Source: Saccharopolyspora kobensis (lineage in GTDB: Bacteria > Actinomycetota > Actinomycetes > Mycobacteriales > Pseudonocardiaceae). From it: 64,000 nt of DNA. Each line of letters starts with the position of its first letter. The stretch's first letter is position 1. Shown here piece by piece: positions 17,355-24,768 of this stretch. The notes below the pieces were generated by a model. It did no database searches, was not told where the DNA came from, and worked only from the letters and a program-made list of their open reading frames with translations. The DNA lies in NCBI RefSeq assembly GCF_900108315.1, contig NZ_FNVB01000014.1, positions 1-64,000 on the forward strand, in the 5' to 3' direction. The position numbers were made by a program, and so were the translations under genes.

Positions 17355-17400
17355 CCCGTGAGCGCTTCGGGGTGCCATGACGCCCCGAAGCGCTCACGGG
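17355..17400. repeat. Perfect 18-bp-stem hairpin, member of a CGTGAG repeat family
   Basis: CCCGTGAGCGCTTCGGGG and its exact complement flank a 10-nt loop. A related hairpin lies at 61643-61684 (same CGTGAG/CTCACG ends and central GCCATG). Between the binding-protein and permease genes it could act as an attenuator or processing site. Confidence 0.7.
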
Positions 17401-17522
17401 CGCCGGATCCCGCATCGCCGGGACCACGTGCTGTCTTGACAAGCGACGCAAGCCGCTTTCTCCTTCGGTGAGCGGCCTGTCAACTCGCACCGCCGCGCGC
17501 ACCAGCCGCTGGAAGCATTCCT

Positions 17523-19031
17523 TCAGCCGCGCTGGATGAAGCGGAGGGTCGGGAACATCATTCCGGTGATCGGGGTGACCTCGATGCCCGGAACGCTGAA
17601 GTAGGTGTTGTTCGCCTGGTACCAGACGTCCTGCCAGGCGAGGTCGACGAGCTTGCCGTTCAGCTCGCGCGCCAGCCCGATCTGCTCGTCGCCGGAGGCC
17701 GCCTCGGTGCGCGCGACCAGCTCGGCGATCTCGGGGAAGGCCTCGATCGACGGTTCCGGGTTGTACCACTGCTCGGTGGTGAAGCGGCCCGCGACCGAGG
17801 CCATCGGGTTGGAGTCCATCGCGATGACGGCGATGAACATCGGGTAGGTCGCGGCGTTCTTCTGGTAGTCGGCCTGCGACATCTCGTCCCAGCTGACCGT
17901 GATGCCGAGCTCGCCGAGGGTCTGCTGCACGGCAGGCTGCCAGGCCTGGAAGATCGGCGACATCGGCATCCGCACCGGGAAGCCCCGCGGGTGACCGGCT
18001 TCGGCCAGCAGCCGCTTGGCCTCGGCGATGTCGTGCGCGTAGCGGTCGTCGAGCGCCGGGTCGTAGGCCGGGTCGCCGACCGGGAACACCTGGTTGCTCA
18101 CCGTGCCGCCGCCCTGGCCGACCGCTTTGAGGATGGCCGCTCCGTCGAAGGCGTGGTTGATCGCGCGGCGCACCCGCACGTCGCCGAGCGGCGCGAGGCG
18201 CTGGCCGGTGCGGTCGACGAACTGGAGGCCGACCCAGGAGGCGACCTTCGAGGAGACGTTCCAGCCGTTCTGCTGCGCCTGCGGGATTTCCGCCGGATTG
18301 GCGAAGGCGACGTTGAGCTGACCGGACAGCATCGCATTGAGGCTGGCGGTCTGGTCGGTGATCGGGAACATCTGGACGCCGGTGAACGGGTAGGTGGCGG
18401 CGTCCCAGTGCTGGGGCTTCTTGGCGAACACGTACTGCGCACCGGCGGTCGACTCGGCGGCCCGGTACTCGTAGGGGCCGGAGCCGACCGGGTCGGTGGC
18501 CAGGTCGCCGCGGTCGATCGCGGCCGGCGAGGCCATCCAGCTGCGCCCCAGGCCCATGAAGTACAGCAGCGTGTCGTCCTTGCGCGTCAGGTGCAGGGCG
18601 ATGGTCTGCGGGTCCACCGCGGTGACCGAATCGACGTTGAGGTACGCCTGCCCGGAGCGCGCTCCGGCCCGGAGGTGCTCCAGGTTCTTCACCGCGGCCG
18701 CCGCGTCGAACGGCTGCCCGTCGGCGAAGGTGACGCCGGTGCGCAGCTGCATGGTCAGCGTGCGGGAATCCGGCGAGAACGACCAGGAGGTCGCCAGCGC
18801 AGGCACCGGCTGGGAGTTCTCGTCGAGCGAGACGAGCGGGTCGTAGACCGCCGACAGGTAGGGGCCGTCGAAGCCGATGTCGGCGTTGGCCGGGTCCCAC
18901 GACGTCACGTCCTGGAACGTGCCCATCTTGAGCACGTCGGTCGCTCCGCCGGAATTCCCGGCGATGCTGGTGCATCCGGCCGCGGTCAGTGCGAGGACTG
19001 CGGCGAGTGCGGTTTTCCAGAGCCTCTTCAT
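17523..19031 (-). CDS. ABC transporter substrate-binding lipoprotein, SBP family 5
   Basis: 502 aa. Lipoprotein signal peptide with lipobox LTAAGC, Cys20 being the modified residue. The mature part has the family-5 signatures WDPANADIGFDG, LATSWSFSPDSRTLTMQLRTGVTFADGQPFDAAAAVKN and GSGPYEY used by peptide, nickel and opine binding proteins. It captures the substrate outside the membrane for the permease/ATPase encoded downstream. Family 5 also includes binders of non-peptide ligands, so the ligand need not be a peptide. The operator-like site at 19173-19186 lies about 140 bp upstream. Confidence 0.93.
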   Translation of the reverse strand: MKRLWKTALAAVLALTAAGCTSIAGNSGGATDVLKMGTFQDVTSWDPANADIGFDGPYLSAVYDPLVSLDENSQPVPALATSWSFSPDSRTLTMQLRTGVTFADGQPFDAAAAVKNLEHLRAGARSGQAYLNVDSVTAVDPQTIALHLTRKDDTLLYFMGLGRSWMASPAAIDRGDLATDPVGSGPYEYRAAESTAGAQYVFAKKPQHWDAATYPFTGVQMFPITDQTASLNAMLSGQLNVAFANPAEIPQAQQNGWNVSSKVASWVGLQFVDRTGQRLAPLGDVRVRRAINHAFDGAAILKAVGQGGGTVSNQVFPVGDPAYDPALDDRYAHDIAEAKRLLAEAGHPRGFPVRMPMSPIFQAWQPAVQQTLGELGITVSWDEMSQADYQKNAATYPMFIAVIAMDSNPMASVAGRFTTEQWYNPEPSIEAFPEIAELVARTEAASGDEQIGLARELNGKLVDLAWQDVWYQANNTYFSVPGIEVTPITGMMFPTLRFIQRG

Positions 19032-19172
19032 GGATCTCTGCCTCCGGCGAGAGGGGCGCTGATGACCGTTCGAAACGGGAGGATCCTCGCCACCGGCTGC
19101 GGATTTCCCGGGCGAGCGGGACGCGAGGGAGGGGCTCGTTGCTCGCCGCCGCACCGCGTCGTGGCCGTTGAG

Positions 19173-19186
19173 TCTACGGATGTCGG
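19173..19186. promoter_or_regulatory. Candidate TetR operator, site 4
   Basis: TCTACGGATGTCGG matches the core at 10 of 14 positions and is followed by CTAAAAA exactly as at site 2. It lies in the 213-bp gap upstream of the importer binding-protein gene. Confidence 0.45.
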
Positions 19187-19244
19187 CTAAAAATGCAATG
19201 GCCTCGCCGGAATCCGCCCGCACGAGGCCATTTCCCGCCGCGGC

Positions 19245-20225
19245 TCAGCCCGCCGCGGCCACGATCACCCGCGGACTTCCGGGCAGTTCCAGCACTTCTC
19301 GCGGCTGCCAACCGGTTTCCCGCAACCAGCCGAAGACCTCGGCCGCCGGGTAGACCACGGTGCCGTCGATGACCAGGTACTCCGCCGCGTGCAGGGCGTC
19401 GATGCCGCGCTGCCGCTCGTCGTCGTCGAGCAGGAAGTCCAGCAGCAGCAACGTCGCGCCGTCCTGCGCCGCCGCTCGCGCCCGGCCCAGGATCGCCCGG
19501 TTCTGCTCCGCGGAGAACCGGTGGATCACGTGGTTGAGCATGACGATGTCGTGCGCACCGCCCGGATCCGCGGTGTCGGTCGGCGCCGGGTCGATCCGGG
19601 CCCGCCCGCTCAGCCCGGCCGACTCCAGCGCACCGGTGATGCCGTCGGTGAAGTCCGGCGCGAAGGCGAAGCGGACCGACAGCTCCGGGTTGGCCCGCAT
19701 CGCGCCGATCGCGAAGGCCGGTGAGAGCCCGCCGAAGTCCAGCATGTCCCGGTAGGGCGCGAAGTCGAAGCCGCGGGCCAGCATCGCCGCGTGCAGGGCG
19801 TTGTAGCGCATGACACCGGCCATGAACGTCGCCCACCGGCCCTCGTCCATCCGCAGGTCGCCGGGCTCGGCGGTGTCCACGGTGGCGTCGAACTGCGACC
19901 AGTGGCCGAAGCTGATCTCGTTCAGGAAGGCGAGGAACGGGTGCAGATCCGTCTCACCCTCGCCCGAGAGGAACTCGGCAGCGTCGGGGGCGAGGCGGTA
20001 GCGGCCGTCGTGGCGGTCGAGCAGCCCCAGCGCGTTCATCCCGTCGGCCAGGATCCGGGCCGTCTGCTCGCTCAGGCCCGTCCCGGCAGCCAGCTGCTCC
20101 ATGCTGCGCTCACCCGCGGCGAGTTCGCGGAAGATCCCGGTGCGCGCGGCGGCGAAGAGCTGCTTGGCACCCATGTACCCGATCGCGATGTCGACGATGC
20201 GCTCCGGCGTCGGTGCTGCGGACAT
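19245..20225 (-). CDS. O-methyltransferase-fold protein with altered SAM motif
   Basis: 326 aa from ATG 20225 with a strong GGAGG 5 nt upstream. The N-terminal dimerisation/winged-helix region (QLFAAARTGIFRELAAGERSMEQLAAGTGLSEQTARILADGMNALGLL is its span, residues about 21-70) and the C-terminal sheet (ILGRARAAAQDGATLLLLDFLLDDD) are those of class I O-methyltransferases. The glycine-rich SAM motif I, normally DxGGGxG, reads LDFGGLSPAF, and the acidic residue after the next strand is replaced in FAFAPDF. SAM binding may therefore be weakened or lost. The general base histidine region is NHVIHRFS. Its role in the pathway is unknown. Confidence 0.8.
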   Translation of the reverse strand: MSAAPTPERIVDIAIGYMGAKQLFAAARTGIFRELAAGERSMEQLAAGTGLSEQTARILADGMNALGLLDRHDGRYRLAPDAAEFLSGEGETDLHPFLAFLNEISFGHWSQFDATVDTAEPGDLRMDEGRWATFMAGVMRYNALHAAMLARGFDFAPYRDMLDFGGLSPAFAIGAMRANPELSVRFAFAPDFTDGITGALESAGLSGRARIDPAPTDTADPGGAHDIVMLNHVIHRFSAEQNRAILGRARAAAQDGATLLLLDFLLDDDERQRGIDALHAAEYLVIDGTVVYPAAEVFGWLRETGWQPREVLELPGSPRVIVAAAG

Positions 20226-20283
20226 GTTTCCTCCAGGAATTTGCATGGGGAGAAGATGCGGGTTCGGTGATTCCCGCTCGATT

Positions 20284-20297
20284 TCTACGACGGTACA
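20284..20297. promoter_or_regulatory. Candidate TetR operator, site 5
   Basis: TCTACGACGGTACA matches the core at 12 of 14 positions and is followed by an A-rich run. It lies about 60 bp upstream of the methyltransferase-like gene start. Confidence 0.55.
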
Positions 20298-20335
20298 AAA
20301 GAAATTCCGAGCCTGGAAAGGCCATTGTGGACCGA

Positions 20336-21706
20336 TCAGCCGGTGCCCGCGCGGTCGTGGACGATTCGTCCGTCCACGACGGTCAGGTCGACATCGACAT
20401 CCGGCAGCTCGGCCGGTGCGACCGCGAGCGGGTCCGCCGCGAGAACGCAAAGATCCGCCGCCATCCCAGGCGCGAGCACTCCCTTCCACGACGCGGCGCC
20501 GTCCTGGCGAGCCGGTTCGACCGTGCAGCAGCGCAGGAGCTGCGCCGTGCGCTGCCGGGGATCCTCCGCCGGGCCCAGCCATTCGTCCGCCGCGGCGATC
20601 TGCCGCCGCCAGTCGGGCGAGAGCACCGGCGCATCGGAGGTGACGCACATCCGCACGCCGAACTCCAGCGCCTCGCCCAGGCGCCAGGACTCCGCCGCCA
20701 CCCCGGGCCCGAGCACCGCGTCGACCTGCTCGCCGGTGCACAGGGCGATTCCCGGCTGCACGTCGAGTCCGACGCCGAGGTCGACCATCCGCCGCAGCTG
20801 CTCGGACGAGGCCATGTCACCGTGGATGACGTAGTGGCCGAGATCCGCGCCGTGCCCGACCCCGGCCAGTTCGACCGCGTTGAGCACGACCTCGATCGAG
20901 CGGTCGCCGGTGGCGTGCACGCCCACCTGCAGCCCGGCCCGGTGCGCGGCGACGATCATCCGGGTCAGGTTGTGCTCGCGATCGGCGTCGTCGACCCCGT
21001 CCACCAGCAGGCCGGCCGAGCTCCCGTCGGCGTAACCGCACTTGGTGCAGGCCGAGCGCATCGGCGGGATGCCGTCCGCGAAGATCTTGATCCCGGCGAA
21101 CCTGAGCCAGCGCGGGTCGGAGCTGGAGCGGTCCGCCGCCAGCCCGGCGAGCACGTCGGACAGCGAGCTGCGGCCGTCCAGCTCGCCGTACAGCGACAGC
21201 ACCGTGACGCGGGCTTTCAGCAGCCCCTCGGCGGCGAGCTCGCGGTACTGCGCCACGACCGGGCTGCCGAACGCGCCGGTCGGCCCGTCGTCCTCCCCCG
21301 GCCCGAGGCCGGGCTCGGTGTAACTCGTGATACCGAGGGAGGCCAGCAGTTCACCGGCGCGCAGGATCGCCGCACGGCGCTGCTCGTTGGTGTGCAGCGG
21401 ATTTCGCGGTTCACCGCCGCCGGGCCCGAACAGGGTTCGCGGCCAGAGCGCACCGAGCCAGGTGGCGTGCAGGTGCGCGTCGTTGATGCCGGGCAGGACC
21501 GCCCGCCCGGCCAGGTCGATGGTCCCGGTGGCCGGACCGGCCAGCGCCAGCACTTCGCGGTCGGTGCCGATCGCGGCGATCCGCCCGCCGCGCAAGGCGA
21601 TCGCGGTCGCCGCCGGGTTCTGCTCGGTCATGGTGCGAACGACCCCGCCGTGCAGGACGAGGTCGGCGATTCCTCGGGTGCTGTCCCCTGCTGCGCGCAC
21701 GGGCAC
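20336..21706 (-). CDS. Amidohydrolase (YtcJ-like, shortened)
   Basis: 456 aa from GTG 21706 with GGAGAAAGGGGA upstream. Metal-site motifs of the amidohydrolase superfamily are present: NDAHLH after the first barrel strand, FAGIKIFADG (the carbamylated-Lys strand), VHATGDRSIEVVL, GHYVIHGD and TSDAP with the catalytic Asp. Compared with the YtcJ relative at 24769-26445 (558 aa), it lacks about 90 residues between the HxH motif and the middle of the barrel. It should hydrolyse an amide, imide or related bond; the substrate is unknown. An operator-like site at 21740-21753 lies 34 bp upstream, shared with the divergent reductase gene. Confidence 0.87.
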   Translation of the reverse strand: MPVRAAGDSTRGIADLVLHGGVVRTMTEQNPAATAIALRGGRIAAIGTDREVLALAGPATGTIDLAGRAVLPGINDAHLHATWLGALWPRTLFGPGGGEPRNPLHTNEQRRAAILRAGELLASLGITSYTEPGLGPGEDDGPTGAFGSPVVAQYRELAAEGLLKARVTVLSLYGELDGRSSLSDVLAGLAADRSSSDPRWLRFAGIKIFADGIPPMRSACTKCGYADGSSAGLLVDGVDDADREHNLTRMIVAAHRAGLQVGVHATGDRSIEVVLNAVELAGVGHGADLGHYVIHGDMASSEQLRRMVDLGVGLDVQPGIALCTGEQVDAVLGPGVAAESWRLGEALEFGVRMCVTSDAPVLSPDWRRQIAAADEWLGPAEDPRQRTAQLLRCCTVEPARQDGAASWKGVLAPGMAADLCVLAADPLAVAPAELPDVDVDLTVVDGRIVHDRAGTG

Positions 21707-21739
21707 TCCCCTTTCTCCGCCGTGGACTCGACATTTGAG

Positions 21740-21753
21740 TCAACGGCTGTAGA
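21740..21753. promoter_or_regulatory. Candidate TetR operator, site 6, in divergent promoter
   Basis: TCAACGGCTGTAGA matches the core at 12 of 14 positions and is followed by CTAA as at sites 2 and 4. It sits between the divergent amidohydrolase and second aldo/keto reductase genes, mirroring site 2. Confidence 0.6.
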
Positions 21754-21806
21754 CTAACCCAGGTTCGTGCCGTTGCACCCGCTCGATCCGAAGGAGCTGG
21801 CGATCC

Positions 21807-22766
21807 GTGCACACCTCCGTTCCGCACCGCCGCATCGGTAGCACCGACCTCGAAGCCTCCGCGCTCTCCCTGGGTTCCTGGCACACCTACGACCGGGTGG
21901 ACTTCGCCGATGCGGTGGCGATGGTCCGCCACGCCCTCGACCGCGGCGTCAACCTCTTCGACGTCGGCGTCTACGGCCTGCCCGGCGCTCCGCCGACCTT
22001 CACCGACGTGATCTGGGGCGCGATCATGCGCGCGATCGGCCCGCCCCGCGAGGACTTCCTGCTCTCCGCCAAGCTGTGGATCGAGGGCTTCGGGCCGCGC
22101 GGTTTCCGCCCGCAGCTGGAGAACACGCTGCTGCGCACCGGCCTCGACCACGCGGACCTGGTGATCCTCGGCGATCTGCGGTGCGACGACGTGCCGCTGG
22201 ACGACCTGGTCGGCGACCTCGCCGAACTCGCCCGGGACGGGCTGATTCGCGCCTGGGGCGTGAACAACTGGTCCGCGCCGAACATCCGCGCCCTGCGCGA
22301 CATCGCCGACCGGGACGAGGTCGCCGGGCCGCAGCTGGCGCAGCTGAAGTACAGCGTCGCGCGACGGTCCATTCCGGACGGTGCGCCCTTCGCCGAGCTG
22401 TTCCGCGCCGGTTTCCAGATGGAGGCCTCCGACGTGCTCGAAGGCGGGATCCTCGCGGGCAACACCACTCCCGGACGCGCCATCGGCCGCGATCCGGGCG
22501 GCGTCCGGGAGTCGATCCTGGCCGCAGTGCCGGTGCTCGCCGACCTCGCCGAGAAGCTCGGCACCACCCCGGCGCAGCTGTGCATCGCGTTCACCCTCAC
22601 CCACCCGGCCAACGTCTCCACCCTGGTCGGCGCGAGCCGGCTGGAGCAGGTCGAGCAGAACATCGGCGCCTTCGACCTGCTGGCGCGCGTCGGCTCCGAC
22701 GAGCTGCGCGCGCTGGTCGAGCCGTTCTGGGCCGACCGCGACGCCGTCTCCCCGGAAGGTCCCTGA
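21807..22766 (+). CDS. Aldo/keto reductase-fold protein lacking the catalytic histidine (paralog 2)
   Basis: 319 aa from GTG 21807 with GAAGGAG upstream. It is a clear paralog of the protein at 11288-12253, sharing SLGSWHTYDRVDFADAV-type start, WGVNNW, AQLKYSVARRS and ASDVLEGGILAG. Asp52, Tyr56 and Lys89 of the tetrad are kept with the same shortened Asp-Tyr spacing, while the histidine position is Gly122 followed by Asp123 (VILGDL). It is divergent from the amidohydrolase and followed by two alpha/beta hydrolase genes with small gaps, so these three form one operon under site 6. Confidence 0.85.
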   Translation: MHTSVPHRRIGSTDLEASALSLGSWHTYDRVDFADAVAMVRHALDRGVNLFDVGVYGLPGAPPTFTDVIWGAIMRAIGPPREDFLLSAKLWIEGFGPRGFRPQLENTLLRTGLDHADLVILGDLRCDDVPLDDLVGDLAELARDGLIRAWGVNNWSAPNIRALRDIADRDEVAGPQLAQLKYSVARRSIPDGAPFAELFRAGFQMEASDVLEGGILAGNTTPGRAIGRDPGGVRESILAAVPVLADLAEKLGTTPAQLCIAFTLTHPANVSTLVGASRLEQVEQNIGAFDLLARVGSDELRALVEPFWADRDAVSPEGP

Positions 22767-22778
22767 CAGGAGCCCGAA

Positions 22779-23720
22779 ATGCCCCACATCCCAGTACCTT
22801 TCGATCCGGAGATCGCAGCGGTCTTGGGCCCTCCGGACGGCACGACGCCGGACTGCACCGCCGAGGCGCTCCCCGAGCTGCGGCGCGCGATGGCCTCGAC
22901 GTTCCCCACCGCCGCCGAAGTCATCGGCGATCGCCCGGTCGAGGTGGCCGAGCACACCGCTGACGGACACATCGCGATCACCGTGCTCAGCCCGCGCGGG
23001 CTCGACCACCCGGTTCCCGCGCTGTACAACATCCACGGCGGCGGCATGATGCTCGGCACCCGCGACATGGACAACCAGCGCCTCGTCGACCTGGTGCTGG
23101 AGCTCGGCGTCGTCGCCGTCAACGTCGAGTACCGCCTCGCACCCGAGCACCCGCACCCCGCACCCGTGGAGGACTGCTACGCGGGCCTGGTGTGGACCGC
23201 GGCGCACGCGGCGGAGCTGCACATCGACCCGGCGCGCATCGTCGTGATGGGCGGCAGCGCCGGCGGTGGGCTGTCCGCGGGCGTGGCGCTGCTGGCCCGC
23301 GATCGCGGCGGTCCGGCGCTGGCCGGGCAGCTGCTGCTGTGCCCGATGATCGACGACACCAACACCACGGTGGCCAGCCACCAGTACCGGGGACTCGGCC
23401 CGTGGCCGCAGGAGACCAACATCGCGGGCTGGTCGGCGCTGGTCGGCGACGCCACCGAGGTCTCCCCCTACGCAGCGCCGAGCCGCGCCGAGGACCTGTC
23501 GAACCTGCCGCACGCCTTCATCGAGGTCGGCAGCGCCGAGGGCTTCCGCGACGAGGACGTCGAGTACGCCCGGCGGATCTGGGCCACCGGCGGCCGCGCC
23601 GAGCTGCACGTGTGGAGCGGCGGTTGCCACGGCTTCGACATCTACGCCCCGGCTGCCGAGATCACCCGGGCCGCGCTGGCCGCGCGGCTGTCCTGGCTGC
23701 GGCGGGTGCTGGCGTCATGA
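22779..23720 (+). CDS. Alpha/beta hydrolase, hormone-sensitive-lipase (BD-FAE/HSL) family, copy 1
   Basis: 313 aa. Oxyanion-hole motif HGGGMMLG, the conserved VEYRLAPEHPHPAPVEDCYAG block, nucleophile elbow GGSAGGG, acid in FRDEDVEYA and histidine in GCHGFD identify an HSL-group carboxylesterase (arylacetamidase-like). No signal peptide is present, so it acts in the cytosol. Its neighbour at 23717-24661 is a paralog whose start overlaps this stop as ATGA, so the two are translated together and may act on related esters or lactones produced in the pathway. Confidence 0.92.
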   Translation: MPHIPVPFDPEIAAVLGPPDGTTPDCTAEALPELRRAMASTFPTAAEVIGDRPVEVAEHTADGHIAITVLSPRGLDHPVPALYNIHGGGMMLGTRDMDNQRLVDLVLELGVVAVNVEYRLAPEHPHPAPVEDCYAGLVWTAAHAAELHIDPARIVVMGGSAGGGLSAGVALLARDRGGPALAGQLLLCPMIDDTNTTVASHQYRGLGPWPQETNIAGWSALVGDATEVSPYAAPSRAEDLSNLPHAFIEVGSAEGFRDEDVEYARRIWATGGRAELHVWSGGCHGFDIYAPAAEITRAALAARLSWLRRVLAS

Positions 23721-24661
23721 CCCCGGTGCCCTACGACCCCGAGCTGGAACCCGGCTTGGCCGCCTTCCTCGAACTCGTCGAGCAGGTTCCGCTGCGCGCG
23801 GAGACCATCCTGGCCAACCGCGCGCGATTCGACTCCATCGTCCCGCCGGTCGAAGCCGCGATCGGCGACCGGCCGGTGGACTTCGAGCACGTCACCGCAC
23901 CCGGTGTCGAGCTGACCGTCCTGCGACCGCGCGGCGGCACCACCGGAGCGCCGGGCATCTGCAGCATCCACGGCGGCGGGATGGTGCTGGGCAACCGCGC
24001 GTTCGGAGCGGCCGGACTGGTCGAGGACGTGTTGCGGTTCAACGCCGTCGCGGTCACCGTCGAGTACCGGCTCGCCCCGGAGCACCCGGCGCCCGCCGCT
24101 GCCGAGGACTGCTACGCGGGCCTGTGCTGGTTCGCCGAGCACGCCGGTGAGCTCGGCGTGGACCCGGCGCGCATCCTGGTCGGCGGTTCGAGCGCGGGCG
24201 GCGGGCTGAGCGCGGCCGTCGCGCTGATGGCGCGCGACCGGGGCGGCCCCGCGCTCGTCGGGCAGCTGCTGGACTGCCCGATGCTCGACGACCGCAACGA
24301 AACTGTCTCCAGCAGGCAGTACGACGGCATCGGCGCCTGGGACCGCAACAACAACGACACCGCGTGGAACGCGATCCTCGGCTCGCGGCGCGGCACCGAC
24401 GCGGTCTCGCCGTACGCGGCACCGGCGCGCGCGGGCGACCTGTCCGGGCTGCCACCGGCGTTCATCTCGGTCGGTGCCGCCGAGGTCTTCCGCGACGAGG
24501 CCATCGATTACGCGACGCGGATCTGGGCCACCGGCGGCCGCGCGGAACTGCACGTGTGGTCCGGCGGCTACCACGGCTTCGCCGGTTCCTCCCCGCACGC
24601 CGAGGTGTCGCGGGCCGCGATGGCGGCTCGGGATTCCTGGCTGCGCCGGCTGTTCGGCTGA
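23717..24661 (+). CDS. Alpha/beta hydrolase, HSL family, copy 2
   Basis: 314 aa, beginning MTPVPYDPELEPGLAAF. Same family signatures as copy 1: HGGGMVLG, VEYRLAPEHPAPAAAEDCYAG, GGSSAGGG, FRDEAIDYA and GYHGF. Overall resemblance to copy 1 suggests a tandem duplication followed by divergence, especially in the N-terminal cap that shapes the substrate pocket. The 4-bp overlap with copy 1 suggests coupled translation. A strong terminator hairpin follows, marking the end of the operon begun by the reductase gene. Confidence 0.92.
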   Translation: MTPVPYDPELEPGLAAFLELVEQVPLRAETILANRARFDSIVPPVEAAIGDRPVDFEHVTAPGVELTVLRPRGGTTGAPGICSIHGGGMVLGNRAFGAAGLVEDVLRFNAVAVTVEYRLAPEHPAPAAAEDCYAGLCWFAEHAGELGVDPARILVGGSSAGGGLSAAVALMARDRGGPALVGQLLDCPMLDDRNETVSSRQYDGIGAWDRNNNDTAWNAILGSRRGTDAVSPYAAPARAGDLSGLPPAFISVGAAEVFRDEAIDYATRIWATGGRAELHVWSGGYHGFAGSSPHAEVSRAAMAARDSWLRRLFG

Positions 24662-24668
24662 ACGAAGC

Positions 24669-24713
24669 CGACCGCGTGCTTTCCCGAGGGGGAATGCGGG
24701 AAGCACGCGGTCG
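24669..24713. terminator. Hairpin terminator between convergent operons
   Basis: CGACCGCGTGCTTTCCCG pairs with CGGGAAGCACGCGGTCG with a single bulged T and a 10-nt loop. It separates the hydrolase operon from the convergent amidohydrolase gene and can serve both directions. Confidence 0.75.
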
Positions 24714-24768
24714 ACGTCCCCATCCTACCTGTCGTTCGGACGCACCCGGTTGCGCCGCTCGGCCCCCG

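Noticed and set aside
20326..21756. Plus-strand frame of about 500 aa opposite the amidohydrolase
   Set aside because: It mirrors the amidohydrolase in a shifted frame and has no domain; the minus strand carries complete metal-site motifs.
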